Assembly (NCBI RefSeq): GCF_030812195.1
Contig: NZ_JAUSSF010000003.1
Coordinates: 930,001 to 994,000 of the forward strand
Origin: Chryseobacterium lathyri
GTDB taxonomy: Bacteria; Bacteroidota; Bacteroidia; Flavobacteriales; Weeksellaceae
DNA length: 64,000 bases
Direction: 5' to 3'
Position 1 is the stretch's first letter. Each line of letters begins with the position of its first letter. A program made the translations under genes and the position numbers. Below the pieces are notes generated by a model, which had not been told where the DNA came from, searched no databases, and saw only the letters and a program-made list of their open reading frames with translations. Positions 8,397-18,882 of the stretch are shown piece by piece.

Positions 8397-11252
8397 ATGA
8401 AAAGATTTCTACTCAGCTTAGTATTACTTCTTTTATCAATTAACACGCTCTTTGCACAAAGGGACACGGAACACTGGTTTGCTCCTATGGCAGCTAAATC
8501 TAATATTCTCAACAGTCCTAAACAGGCGTTATATTTTTCTACAGATTCTGTAACACCATTTCCTGTAGAAATATACAGCAATAATATACTGCTTGGAACA
8601 GTGACGATCATGAAGGGAGATCCTAAGACATTTGATATTTCCACAGCTACAATGATTACATTGAATACAGCTGACATGTTCACACCCATTGGTAAAGGAA
8701 TTTATACTAAAGGAACAAAACCATATTATGTTAATTTCAGGTTTAGTGTTACCAGCCACGGGGAAATATTAACGTCCAAAGGTAAAGCAGGTATTGGGAA
8801 AAAATTCTATGCTGCAGCTTCTCCAATGACCGGCCAAAATATAACCCTTTTGAACTTTACAACTGGTGTTTTGGCGACAGAAGATAATACAACAGTTACG
8901 GTTTCCGGATATGACTCAGGAGTACAGTTCTCTAACGGCAGTACAGGAACTACTGCACCTACGCTTACATTTACCCTTAATAAAGGACAGGCGTATATCA
9001 TAGAAGGTAGAGAAAATAACGGAACCAATGCCTTCGGCTTCATCGGCGCCAAAATAGAGTCTAATAAGCCTGTATCAGTTACTAACGGTAACTTTAACGG
9101 ACAGTTTGCGCTCCCTCCAATTGCGGGATCCGGCGGTTCTGATATTGTTATGGATCAATCCGTTCCTACAGACAGACTAGGAAACGAATTCGTCCTTGTA
9201 AAAGGAAACGGCGATAACAATGACGGTGATGAAGACGCACTGATCATCGCAACTGAAAATGATACTCAAGTTTTTCTTAACGGATCTACCACTCCTATCC
9301 AAACCCTTAATGAAGGAGAATGGGTAAGAGTAGGCCAGGGACCAAATAATACCTATGTATTCCCATATATTGATCAGGGGAATTCTCATTTCAATATGCA
9401 TATCAAAACCTCTAAAAATGCATATGTTTATCAGCTCCTGGCAGGTCTTCCAAACAGTACGGCAACAGAAGGATTCAATTATATTCCTCCTTTAAACTGT
9501 TTCCTACCGAGAAAAATCGATGAAATAGGATTGATCAATCAACTTCCTGAAGCTTTTTCAAGCGGCACAAAAAATGTAAAATTAAATATCCTCACTGAAA
9601 CAGGAGCAACGGTTACCGTAAATGGAACTCCGCTTCCAACTACACAGGGTCCCTTTACTGTAACAGGAACTACAGCCTGGGTATCTTATTCTGTTCCTAA
9701 TATTACAGGAAATGTTACTGTTATTTCTACAAAAGCAGTTACAGCAGGTATTTCTGCTGGAAGTGGAGCAGTAGGATACGGTGGTTATTTTGCAGGATTC
9801 TCATCAATTCCAGTGATTGCAAAACGTTCCGGAGAATGTGCTCCAGGTATTGTTCTTGAAGTGGATGATGGATATGAAGGCTACCAGTGGTTCCTGAACG
9901 GAACAGCTATCGCGGGAGCAACAGCCAATACGTTCTCACCTACAACTTCCGGAAACTATACGGTAAAAGTAACAATGGGTACATGTCCGCCTGTTACTAC
10001 TCCAATCTATAAGGTTTTTACCTGTTTAAAACTTACTACACAAACACTGAATGCATGTTCTACAAAGGTAATTACACCGGCGTTCACATCTTCAACACAG
10101 ACTCCTGTACCGGGTACACTGGTGATTATTACTCCACCAGCACACGGTACAGCTGTAATAAATTCAAACGGAACGATCACCTACACTCCTACTACCAACT
10201 ATTATGGCCCGGATCAGATCGTCTATAAATTCTGCGGTAATGCTACTGAATTTATAGACTGTGAGCAGGTTACTTTAAACCTTACTGTAGTGCCATTTGT
10301 AGTAAGAGATGCAATAATCTCAGCATGCCAGTATGATGTAGATCCTTATGCTTATTTTGATCTTACTAAAGCCAGCGTTACCGACTATAATGCAGTAGTT
10401 AAAAAATATTATCCTACATTGGCCGATCTTACTGCAGGAACTAACGAAATCACAGTTCCCCAAAACTATCCGTCTACCGGAGGATTTGTGTATGTAAAAG
10501 TTACAACAAACGAAGGATGTACAGCGAATGCAAAAATTCAGCTGATTGCTCTTCCGATCAAAAAATCACCAATTCTTGTTGATCAGTTTATCTGTGCAGA
10601 CGCCACAACAGATCTGGATGCAGGTCCCGGATATGACTCATATCTCTGGAATACCGGAGCTACAACATCTTCTATTCAAAATGTAGGTATTGGAGAATAT
10701 TCTGTAATTCTGGGCAAAAACGGATGTTTGCTGCCACAAATTGTAAGAGTAAGAAAAGCTGAAGATCCGGTAATCACCAAGATCGAAATTTCTAACACAA
10801 CAGCTACAGTAGTTGTAAACGGAGGAAAAGCTCCATACAAATATGCAGTAGATTCACCATCTAACTGGCAGGATTCTAACGTATTTACAGGGCTGACAAG
10901 GGGGCAACATACTTTCTATGTAAAAGACACTTATAATTGTGATCCTACATCAGTGGAAGTAACAATTCCTAATTTATTAAATGCCATTACTCCTAACGGT
11001 GATAATAAAAATGACTTTATTGACTACAGCGAATTAGCTTATAAAGAAAACCTTTCTTTTGTAATTTATGACAGATACGGAAATATGGTATTTACCGGGA
11101 ACAAATTCAATAATTACAAGTGGGACGGAAAACATTATGACAAAAAATTGCTAACAGGAACTTACTGGTATCATATCAATTGGAATGAAACCAACAAAGA
11201 AAAAACTCCTATCCACTATACAGGATGGATTTTAGTTAAAAACATTGAATAA
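8397..11252 (+). CDS. Secreted IgGFc-binding-like multidomain protein with type B sorting domain, copy 1
   Basis: 951 residues. A signal peptide ends at LFAQ (about residue 21). Residues about 75-370 resemble the IgGFc-binding N-terminal domain (GIYTKGTKPYYVNFRF, ATEDNTTVTVSGYD, FTLNKGQAYIIEG, IESNKPVSVTNGNFNGQ, DQSVPTDRLGNEF). Then come an Ig-like segment near 490-535 (YQWFLNGTAIAG), a cadherin-like/Big_9 segment near 545-625 (TPPAHGTAVINSNGTITYTP) and cysteine-bearing repeats. The end (AITPNGDNKNDFIDY, FVIYDRYGNMVF, TGTYWY) is a gliding-motility/CHU_C type B tail for T9SS export. Likely a surface adhesin; ligand unknown. Confidence 0.88.
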   Translation: MKRFLLSLVLLLLSINTLFAQRDTEHWFAPMAAKSNILNSPKQALYFSTDSVTPFPVEIYSNNILLGTVTIMKGDPKTFDISTATMITLNTADMFTPIGKGIYTKGTKPYYVNFRFSVTSHGEILTSKGKAGIGKKFYAAASPMTGQNITLLNFTTGVLATEDNTTVTVSGYDSGVQFSNGSTGTTAPTLTFTLNKGQAYIIEGRENNGTNAFGFIGAKIESNKPVSVTNGNFNGQFALPPIAGSGGSDIVMDQSVPTDRLGNEFVLVKGNGDNNDGDEDALIIATENDTQVFLNGSTTPIQTLNEGEWVRVGQGPNNTYVFPYIDQGNSHFNMHIKTSKNAYVYQLLAGLPNSTATEGFNYIPPLNCFLPRKIDEIGLINQLPEAFSSGTKNVKLNILTETGATVTVNGTPLPTTQGPFTVTGTTAWVSYSVPNITGNVTVISTKAVTAGISAGSGAVGYGGYFAGFSSIPVIAKRSGECAPGIVLEVDDGYEGYQWFLNGTAIAGATANTFSPTTSGNYTVKVTMGTCPPVTTPIYKVFTCLKLTTQTLNACSTKVITPAFTSSTQTPVPGTLVIITPPAHGTAVINSNGTITYTPTTNYYGPDQIVYKFCGNATEFIDCEQVTLNLTVVPFVVRDAIISACQYDVDPYAYFDLTKASVTDYNAVVKKYYPTLADLTAGTNEITVPQNYPSTGGFVYVKVTTNEGCTANAKIQLIALPIKKSPILVDQFICADATTDLDAGPGYDSYLWNTGATTSSIQNVGIGEYSVILGKNGCLLPQIVRVRKAEDPVITKIEISNTTATVVVNGGKAPYKYAVDSPSNWQDSNVFTGLTRGQHTFYVKDTYNCDPTSVEVTIPNLLNAITPNGDNKNDFIDYSELAYKENLSFVIYDRYGNMVFTGNKFNNYKWDGKHYDKKLLTGTYWYHINWNETNKEKTPIHYTGWILVKNIE

Positions 11253-11274
11253 CCGTTCTTGGCAACAAATAATT

Positions 11275-11302
11275 AACCGCGACTTAAAATCGCGGTTTTT
11301 TT
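11275..11302 (+). terminator. Terminator after giant protein 1
   Basis: AACCGCGA and TCGCGGTT form an 8-bp stem followed by seven T. The stem sequence is the same as in the terminator after copy 2. Confidence 0.8.
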
Positions 11303-11358
11303 CTGACGCAAAATGATTTTTTTTTAAACATTTTATAATTCCACGTTAAATATTCTCT

Positions 11359-11366
11359 TATTTTTG
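11359..11366 (+). promoter_or_regulatory. -7 box for giant protein 2
   Basis: TATTTTTG 24 bases before the ATG at 11391. Confidence 0.55.
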
Positions 11367-11390
11367 CGACAATCCTAAATTCCTATATAC

Positions 11391-14234
11391 ATGAAACATT
11401 TTTTACTCACTTTTCTTTTGCTGTTCACAACAGCCAGCTCACTTTTCGGGCAAAGAGATACGGAGCATTGGTTTGCTCCTATGGCAGCCCGAAGTACAAA
11501 TATTATCAACCCACAACAGGCATTGTATTTCTCTACAGATTCAGTTACTCCTTTTCCTGTAGAAATTTACAGTAATAATACCCTGCTGGGAACAGTGACT
11601 GTCTCTAAAGGGGCTCCCCAGACATTTACCATTCCGTTAGGAAGCATTATTACCGGTAATACTTCTGAACTGTTCGTTCCGGTAAGCAAAGGAATATATA
11701 CAAAAGGAACAAAACCTTATTTTGCAACCTTAAGATTTTCTGTAAGCAGTCATGGAGAAATTCTGACATCTAAAGGAAAAGCAGGGATCGGGAAAAAGTT
11801 TTATGCAGTAGTTTCCCCTATAGAAAATCCTATAGTTGCACTGAACTTTACCACTGGTGTGATGGCTACAGAAGACAATACTACAGTCACCGTTTCGGAT
11901 TATTCCAGTGATGTCATATTTACCAACGGATGGACTGGTGTGACCAATCCATCTTTGACATTCACCCTTAATAAGGGTCAGTCCTACATTATTGAAGGAG
12001 TTGGTGATAAAGCAGGGAATAAAGAAGGCTTTATTGGTGCTAAAATAGAGGCCAACAAACCTATTTCCGTGACCAACGGGAACTTCAACGGCCAGTTTGC
12101 AATCATTCCAACTGGTTCTTTCTTTGACGGAGCTGATATTGTCATGGACCAATCTGTACCTACAGACAGGTTGGGGAATGAATTCGTTCTTGTAAAAGGA
12201 AACGGAGATATCAGTGAAAGAATGGAAGATGCCCTGATTGTAGCTACCGAAGGTGGTACACAAGTATTCATTAACAATGGGGCAACACCGGTGATCACCC
12301 TAAATGAAGGTGAAAGCTACAGAGTGAATAAGTTATCCAATACCAATTACATCAATCAGGGTAACAACCACTACAATATGTATATTAAAACAACAAAAAA
12401 TGTTTATGTATACCAGTTATTGGCAGGTGTTGCAGCGAGTAACGCTACGATCGGATTCAATTATATTCCTCCTTTAAACTGCTACCTTCCAAGAAAAATT
12501 GATGAAATAGGAAACATTAATATTCTTCCTCCTACCACCAACAATGTTAAATTAAATATACTGACAGAAGCAGGAGCTGCAGTTACCGTCAACGGAGCTA
12601 CCCCTCCTGCTGCTCAGGGCCCTTATCCAGTTTTAGGGACTTCATCATGGGTATCCTACTCCGTGCCGAACGTTACAGGAAATGTAACAATTACTTCTTC
12701 AAAAGCGGTAACAGCAGGAATCTCAGGAGGAAGTGGTGTAGTAGGCTATGGTGGATATTTTGCAGGATTTTCCTCCATTCCGGTTATTGCCAAACAGACC
12801 GGCGACTGTATTCCGGGAATTGTACTGGAAGTGGATGACAGCTTTGATTCTTATCAGTGGTACAGAGATGGTACTCCCATTACCGGAGCAGTAGCCAACT
12901 CTTATATTCCGACACAGTCGGGTAATTATACTGTAAAAATCACGGTAGGCTCATGTCCCCCGATAACTACCCCGGTCTATAAAGTATTCACTTGTCTTAC
13001 CGAAACTACATTGAACGAAACAGTGTGCGACGGTGTTAAGCTGATTGTTCCAACATTTACAAATTCTACTCAGTCTGTAGTCCCGGGTAGTGTAATCATC
13101 GTTACACCACCAACTAATGGGAACGCAGTAGTTGATCCTGCCACAGGGGTCATTAGCTATGCTCCTGCCTATACGTATGTAGGACCAGACTCATTTGTTT
13201 ACAAATTTTGTGGGAATAACCCTGATTTTACGGACTGCGAGGAAGTAACATTAAATTTAACAGTTTCTGAGAGTCCGGTTGTTAACAATGCTTCTTTAAG
13301 AACATGTTATTTAGAAGACAATCCGGCTACGGGATTATTTAACCTTACCAATGCTTCTGTAACCGTACAGCCAGGAGTTACCAAAAAATATTATCCTTCC
13401 CCTACAGATGCTGACAACAGTACGAATGAAATCCTGAATCCAGCAAATTATATTGCTCCCACCGGAGTTGCTTATGTAAAAGTAATCAATGCCAACGGAT
13501 GTTACAGAATTGCAGAAGTTTCACTCACAGTTCTTCCTCCTGTAAAATCTACTGTTCTTGTTGATAAGATTATCTGTGTAGAAGACAAAACAACGCTTGA
13601 TGCCGGACCAGGTTTCAACGGTTACGAATGGAGTACAGGAGCTAAAACACAGGCCATCCAAAATGTTGGCGTAGGAACCTATTGGGTGAAATTGAAAACC
13701 GGCGACTGTGTTACGCTTCAGACCGTGAAGGTATATGCTTCCGAGCAGCCGGTTGTTTCCAATATCGACATTTCAAATACTACAGTTACCGTATATGCAA
13801 TAGGCGGAACCCCTCCATATCAATATTCATCGGATAATATCCAATGGCAGGATTCCAATATATTCACTGATGTGACGAGAGGAATATCTGCAGTATATGT
13901 AAAAGACAGTTATAACTGTGATCCAATAAAAGTAGAAATTACCATTCCTAATCTGATCAATGCTATTACCCCTAATGAAGACGGTGTAAACGATGTCCTT
14001 GATTATTCATTATTATCAGGCAAAAAAGATTTGGAATTCACTATTTTTGACAGATATGGAAGCAAAATATTCCAGGGAGATAAATCAAACGGTTATAAAT
14101 GGAATGGTACGCTAGGCGGAAGCAAAAGAGTGCCTACCGGAAATTACTGGTTTGAGATCCATTGGAATGAACCTGCTGGTAAACAGACTGCTGTAAAATA
14201 TACAGGCTGGATTCTCGTAAAAAGCAGAGAATAA
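11391..14234 (+). CDS. Secreted IgGFc-binding-like multidomain protein with type B sorting domain, copy 2
   Basis: 947 residues, the same plan as copy 1 and clearly a tandem duplicate: after the signal peptide, RDTEHWFAPMAARS, then YFSTDSVTPFPVEIYSNN. The IgGFc-binding-like region is near 75-365, the Ig-like segment contains YQWYRDGTPITGA, a Big_9-like block contains TPPTNGNAVVDPATGVISYA, and the C-terminal tail reads AITPNEDGVNDVLDYS...FDRYGSKIF. Divergence from copy 1 is greatest in the loops and the cysteine-rich middle. It has its own promoter and terminator, so the copies are separate transcription units. Confidence 0.88.
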   Translation: MKHFLLTFLLLFTTASSLFGQRDTEHWFAPMAARSTNIINPQQALYFSTDSVTPFPVEIYSNNTLLGTVTVSKGAPQTFTIPLGSIITGNTSELFVPVSKGIYTKGTKPYFATLRFSVSSHGEILTSKGKAGIGKKFYAVVSPIENPIVALNFTTGVMATEDNTTVTVSDYSSDVIFTNGWTGVTNPSLTFTLNKGQSYIIEGVGDKAGNKEGFIGAKIEANKPISVTNGNFNGQFAIIPTGSFFDGADIVMDQSVPTDRLGNEFVLVKGNGDISERMEDALIVATEGGTQVFINNGATPVITLNEGESYRVNKLSNTNYINQGNNHYNMYIKTTKNVYVYQLLAGVAASNATIGFNYIPPLNCYLPRKIDEIGNINILPPTTNNVKLNILTEAGAAVTVNGATPPAAQGPYPVLGTSSWVSYSVPNVTGNVTITSSKAVTAGISGGSGVVGYGGYFAGFSSIPVIAKQTGDCIPGIVLEVDDSFDSYQWYRDGTPITGAVANSYIPTQSGNYTVKITVGSCPPITTPVYKVFTCLTETTLNETVCDGVKLIVPTFTNSTQSVVPGSVIIVTPPTNGNAVVDPATGVISYAPAYTYVGPDSFVYKFCGNNPDFTDCEEVTLNLTVSESPVVNNASLRTCYLEDNPATGLFNLTNASVTVQPGVTKKYYPSPTDADNSTNEILNPANYIAPTGVAYVKVINANGCYRIAEVSLTVLPPVKSTVLVDKIICVEDKTTLDAGPGFNGYEWSTGAKTQAIQNVGVGTYWVKLKTGDCVTLQTVKVYASEQPVVSNIDISNTTVTVYAIGGTPPYQYSSDNIQWQDSNIFTDVTRGISAVYVKDSYNCDPIKVEITIPNLINAITPNEDGVNDVLDYSLLSGKKDLEFTIFDRYGSKIFQGDKSNGYKWNGTLGGSKRVPTGNYWFEIHWNEPAGKQTAVKYTGWILVKSRE

Positions 14235-14256
14235 GGACTGAAAAATATAACTTTTC

Positions 14257-14286
14257 AAACCGCGATTTTACCATCGCGGTTTTTTT
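14257..14286 (+). terminator. Terminator after giant protein 2
   Basis: AAACCGCGAT and ATCGCGGTTT form a 10-bp stem followed by T's, near-identical to the one at 11275. Confidence 0.8.
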
Positions 14287-14320
14287 ATTACTTTTTCAAG
14301 TAATGAATCCATTTTATTAT

Positions 14321-14328
14321 TAAATTTG
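14321..14328 (+). promoter_or_regulatory. -7 box for giant protein 3
   Basis: TAAATTTG 20 bases before the ATG at 14349. Confidence 0.55.
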
Positions 14329-14348
14329 TGTTAAACCCTCTCTACTGA

Positions 14349-17300
14349 ATGAAAAAAATTTTATCTTTTTTATTTATACTTTCTTTTTTCACCTTTACCT
14401 TTGCCCAATTGGATAGGGAGCATTGGTTTGCACCAATGATGGATAGAAGCATAAGCCCTAATCCATATCAGAAATTATACTTATCTACCAACAGAACAAC
14501 ACCTTTCCCTGTCAACATATATAACAATAACGTTCTTATCGGAACGGTAAATATCAGCAAAAACAATCCTCAGAAATTTGATGTTCTAAGAAACTATATC
14601 ATTACCACCAGCCAGACCGACCTCTTTACTCCAACTACAAAAGGATTATATCTAAAAGCTGAATTTCCTTTTTATGCTAACCTCAGGTTTTCCGTATTCA
14701 ACCATGCTGAGATCATTACTTCAAAAGGAATACCTTCTACAGGAAAGAATTTCTATGCTGCAAATGCCCCCATTACGGTCAGTAATGCCATCTTAAACTT
14801 TATGACCAGTGTTCTTGCAACTGAGGACAATACAACAGTTACAGTCTCCGGGTATAAGCCAACGGTACAGTTTTCAAACGGAACCACCGGCGCTACAAAC
14901 CCTGTCATGACCTTTACCCTCAATAAAGGGCAGTCATACATTATAGAAGGTACGGGTACAGCAAATACTGATGGTTTCATTGGTGCTAAGATAACCGCCA
15001 GTAAGCCGGTGAATATCACCAATGGAAATTTCAATGGCCAATATGCCGGAAACTATCCTTCGAGCTCTGATATTTTAATGGATCAGGCTGTCCCTGTTGA
15101 AAGACTTGGAACTGAGTTCGCATTAGTAAAGGGGAATGGCAGAATAGGGTCTAATATGGAAGGAGCCATTGTGATTGCTACTGAGAACAATACGCAGATT
15201 TTTGTTAACGATGAAATTCCTCCCCTTACCACTTTAAATGCAGGACAGTATTTTATTATTCCTGATTCAAAATATAAACTACAGGCGGGGGTCCACTATA
15301 ATCTCTACCTTAAAACATCCAAAAATGCCTATGTCTATCAGATTCTTGCCGGGGATTCCGTTTCAGGGAGTGAAGTAGCAACCGGCGGGTTCAACTTTAT
15401 TCCGGCACTGAACTGTTATCTTCCCAAACAGATCAATGAATTGGGCTTTATTGATGAGAACTTTGTTCATTCCACTGCAAATCCTTCGGGAATTCTTAAT
15501 ATTCCCACCAAACTGAACCTTATTACAGAAAAAGGTGCCAATGTCACGGTAAACGGCGCTGTTCCACCGGTAACAACAGGCCCATTCGATATGACAGGTA
15601 CAGCCAACTGGGTTACATATGGTATTCCAAATGTTGCCGGAACAATCACTATAGTGTCTGACAAAGCAATTACCGCAGGAATCAATGCTGGAAGTAACGC
15701 TGTCGGATATGGGGGATTTTTCGCAGGTTTTCCTACACAACCCGTTATTTTAAGCTCAGGAGGAACCTGTGCTCCCGGTATTGTGCTTACGGTAGATCCC
15801 GTTATTTATGATACCTATCAGTGGTATGTAAACGGAACTCTTATTCCCGGAGCTACAGGAGCATCCATCAGCCCTACACAGTCCGGATTTTATACATGTT
15901 CTGTAACGATGGGGAAATGTGCACCCTTGGTGACGGAGCAGTTTAAAGTTCTGAATTGTACAAAGCTGACTACATCATCCTTCAATGTCTGCAGCACAAA
16001 AACTATAACCCCGACATTCACCAGCTCTGCACAGACACCTGTCCCTTCTACGGTCGCTATTGTCAATGCTCCTACACTGGGAACTGCTGTTATCGATCCT
16101 GTGACCGGTATCATTACTTATACCGTCAATACTCCCGGAACAGTCGGAACAGATACTTTTACCTATACTTTCTGCGGAGATGATCCTGTTTTCCCAGATT
16201 GTGAAACAGTAACCGTCACCGTCAATATCCTATCTCTTATCGTAACAAATGTTACGTTGTATGCCTGTAATATTAACGGACAGGGAACTTTTAATCTTAC
16301 TACCGCCAATGTAACCAATAACTCACCGGTAACTATTACCTACTATCCTACTTTAGCAGATGCTCAGACAGAAAATCCTGGAGCACTTATCACCTCTACA
16401 AATTCCTATACCGCTCCGGACGGTACCATTGTATATGCTGTAGTAAAAAATAACCTGGGCTGTAAAAGTATTGCCCAGATCACCCTTACTTTATACAACC
16501 TGGCTATTGTAACGAACAATTATAATGGCACTTTCTGTGATGACAATATGGACGGAACAGTCACCGTCACACTATCCAGTATAACAGGCATTGTGCTGAA
16601 TAATCCCGGTTACTTTACCAACGTAAGATATTATGCATCCCTTGCAGATGCTAATGCAGGAAACAACAATACTCTTCCTAATACCTGGAGCTATACAGCT
16701 GCAACAACCATTTACATCAGAGTTGAATCTCCGGATGGCTGTGCTGTCGTTGTAAAACCTTTACAGTTCAGCATAGGAAGCCGTATTCCTTTATTAACAC
16801 CTGCCGCTGTAACAAGCATTTGTGATGATGATCTTGACGGAATAAAAGCGGTTGATCTTGCACAGTTTATTCCACAGTTTACAGCAGACCCAAATGTGAC
16901 CTATACTTTCCATGGAAGCTTGGCAGATGCCCAGAATGATATTAATCCTATATCAGCAACCGTTAATGTTACAGCTGCACAGACCTTTTATATCAGATTT
17001 GAGAAAAATGGGGTCTGCCCTGAAGTTGCACCTATTAAAATCACCATTAAAGCCCCTAAGAAATCTGATCTCTTAAAAGACAAGATTATCTGTCCGAAAG
17101 CAACTACTACATTAGACGCAGGCCCAGGATTTGAAAAGTACCTTTGGAGTACAGGAGCGACTTCTCCTTCTATTTCCAATGTTCCTGTCGGAAGCTATTG
17201 GGTAGAGCTTACATTCAATGGCTGTGTTTACAAACAATATGTTAACGTTATAGAAGCACCTCTTCCGGTGATCACTTCCATTGAAATCAACGGATCTACA

Positions 17301-17741
17301 GTAACGGTTGGCGTAAGTGGCGGTGTGCCCCCCTATGAATATTCTCTGGACGGAGTAAGCTGGCAGAGTTCAAATGTTTTCAACAATGTACCAAGAGGAG
17401 CCCACAAGGTCTTTGTAAGAGACTCTAAGCTGTGTGGCGAAGTAGAAAAAGCATTTGCCATCATCAATCTTATCAATACCATTACCCCTAACGATGACGG
17501 GCACAATGATGAGATAAACTATTCCGCTTTAATGAGTAACACGAATCTGGAATTCAGAATATTCGACCGTTATGGAGCTGAAGTCTTCAGAGGAAGCCCA
17601 AGCAACCGGTATACCTGGGACGGAAGAATGGGCGGAAGACCTGTACCAACAGCTACTTACTGGTATTTCATCACCTGGACGGAATTTGGCACTTCTATTC
17701 CTATAAAATATACGAGCTGGCTACTGGTAAAACGTAAATAA
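14349..17741 (+). CDS. Secreted IgGFc-binding-like multidomain protein with type B sorting domain, copy 3 (extended)
   Basis: 1130 residues, third member of the array and the most divergent. Signal peptide ends at FTFAQ; DREHWFAPMMDRS follows. The IgGFc-binding-like region, Ig-like (YQWYVNGTLIPGA) and Big_9-like segments are retained. About 180 extra residues (roughly 640-910) hold two further copies of a module that begins with a cysteine and contains YYPTLADAQ, YYASLADANAG or FHGSLADAQND. The end (TITPNDDGHNDEINYS, FRIFDRYGAEVF) is the type B sorting tail. A weak hairpin (AATGAAAT...ATTTCATT) follows the stop. Confidence 0.87.
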   Translation: MKKILSFLFILSFFTFTFAQLDREHWFAPMMDRSISPNPYQKLYLSTNRTTPFPVNIYNNNVLIGTVNISKNNPQKFDVLRNYIITTSQTDLFTPTTKGLYLKAEFPFYANLRFSVFNHAEIITSKGIPSTGKNFYAANAPITVSNAILNFMTSVLATEDNTTVTVSGYKPTVQFSNGTTGATNPVMTFTLNKGQSYIIEGTGTANTDGFIGAKITASKPVNITNGNFNGQYAGNYPSSSDILMDQAVPVERLGTEFALVKGNGRIGSNMEGAIVIATENNTQIFVNDEIPPLTTLNAGQYFIIPDSKYKLQAGVHYNLYLKTSKNAYVYQILAGDSVSGSEVATGGFNFIPALNCYLPKQINELGFIDENFVHSTANPSGILNIPTKLNLITEKGANVTVNGAVPPVTTGPFDMTGTANWVTYGIPNVAGTITIVSDKAITAGINAGSNAVGYGGFFAGFPTQPVILSSGGTCAPGIVLTVDPVIYDTYQWYVNGTLIPGATGASISPTQSGFYTCSVTMGKCAPLVTEQFKVLNCTKLTTSSFNVCSTKTITPTFTSSAQTPVPSTVAIVNAPTLGTAVIDPVTGIITYTVNTPGTVGTDTFTYTFCGDDPVFPDCETVTVTVNILSLIVTNVTLYACNINGQGTFNLTTANVTNNSPVTITYYPTLADAQTENPGALITSTNSYTAPDGTIVYAVVKNNLGCKSIAQITLTLYNLAIVTNNYNGTFCDDNMDGTVTVTLSSITGIVLNNPGYFTNVRYYASLADANAGNNNTLPNTWSYTAATTIYIRVESPDGCAVVVKPLQFSIGSRIPLLTPAAVTSICDDDLDGIKAVDLAQFIPQFTADPNVTYTFHGSLADAQNDINPISATVNVTAAQTFYIRFEKNGVCPEVAPIKITIKAPKKSDLLKDKIICPKATTTLDAGPGFEKYLWSTGATSPSISNVPVGSYWVELTFNGCVYKQYVNVIEAPLPVITSIEINGSTVTVGVSGGVPPYEYSLDGVSWQSSNVFNNVPRGAHKVFVRDSKLCGEVEKAFAIINLINTITPNDDGHNDEINYSALMSNTNLEFRIFDRYGAEVFRGSPSNRYTWDGRMGGRPVPTATYWYFITWTEFGTSIPIKYTSWLLVKRK

Positions 17742-17898
17742 TGAAATATTTGGTTAAATTTCATTATATCGTTTTTATTGATCAACATTATAACATTCAT
17801 TAACAGTTAAGTATTAAAGTTTAATATAACTTTAACCTGTAATCACTATCTTAATAGGTATAAATTGCTGTATTTCTACGTAATTTTGCTCTAATTAT

Positions 17899-18687
17899 AT
17901 GAAGAAGCTAATTACCCTTTTAATGCTGGTTTTTCTGGCAAAAATCAATGCACAGACATATTCCGGAGAGGTATTTTTAAGAGACAACTCGATCCTGTAT
18001 CTCAACCAGGTTTACGTAACCAATCTGAATACTCAGAAAACGGTACTTACCGATTACAACGGTACTTATAATATACCTGCAGCTCCCGGAGACGTGATCC
18101 GCTTTACCTCTATCGTTACAGAACGAAAAGATGTAAAGCTTACTCCACAGATGATGCAGCAGAAAAATATCATTGAATTAAAAATTGCATATTACGAAAT
18201 TCAGGAAATTGTGTTAAGCAGGTTCAAACCTACCGGAAACCTTAGATATGATGTAAATTCTATCAGAAAAGAGGATAAGGGGCTGGCCATTAAAAAGGTA
18301 ATCGGACTTCCTGAACCTAAAGGTGACGGGACATCTCCTGAACTACCGGTTGCCGGCTTAAGAGACGGTGGGCTCACCTTCAGCCTCGAAAGCATCTATG
18401 ACATCCTTTCGGGTGACAGAAAGAAAAAACAGCGTTATATGGCTTATGAAAGGATGAATAATTCTGTATCCCAGATTAAGAATTATCTTGGTAAAGACTA
18501 TTTTGCCAAGTTTAAAATTCCTGATAATCTTATTGATAATTTCCTTCAGTTTGTTTATACGTCAGAAAATATTGAAGCTTATGTCCTGTCCGGTAATTTT
18601 GAGGCAATAAAAATCCCTATCGAAAAGTATCTGCCAATCTATCAGAAGAGACTTAAGACTTCGAATCTTCAGGAAGTAATTAAATAA
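17899..18687 (+). CDS. Secreted protein with carboxypeptidase-like regulatory domain
   Basis: 262 residues. Signal peptide MKKLITLLMLVFLAKINAQ, then about 85 residues of beta-sandwich type (SGEVFLRDNSILYLNQVYVT, LTDYNGTYNIPAAPGDVIRF), as in the CarboxypepD_reg domain at the N-terminus of TonB receptors. The remaining 170 residues have no family I recognise. The domain is usually an accessory beta-sandwich; the protein may act in the periplasm or outer membrane. It stands alone between a gap and a strong hairpin (18703-18741). Confidence 0.75.
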   Translation: MKKLITLLMLVFLAKINAQTYSGEVFLRDNSILYLNQVYVTNLNTQKTVLTDYNGTYNIPAAPGDVIRFTSIVTERKDVKLTPQMMQQKNIIELKIAYYEIQEIVLSRFKPTGNLRYDVNSIRKEDKGLAIKKVIGLPEPKGDGTSPELPVAGLRDGGLTFSLESIYDILSGDRKKKQRYMAYERMNNSVSQIKNYLGKDYFAKFKIPDNLIDNFLQFVYTSENIEAYVLSGNFEAIKIPIEKYLPIYQKRLKTSNLQEVIK

Positions 18688-18702
18688 GCCTTTGATATTT
18701 TA

Positions 18703-18741
18703 AGAAATGTATACTATTTAATAATTTATAGTATACATTTC
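18703..18741 (+). terminator. Terminator after the regulatory-domain protein
   Basis: AAATGTATACTA pairs perfectly with TAGTATACATTT (12 bp), followed by CTTTTC. Confidence 0.7.
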
Positions 18742-18882
18742 TTTTCTATTTAAAAATATGTTTAATTTTATCTCACAATTACGTATCTAAAATAAAAACA
18801 GCAGTATTCCGTTATTGTAATAAACTAATGGACCAAAACACAAATTGAGAAAGAACATCAGCTTTTAACTTAATATTTGTTA

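Noticed and set aside
11730..12263. 177-codon antisense frame in giant gene 2
   Set aside because: Created by codon bias of the real gene; no start context, no domain.
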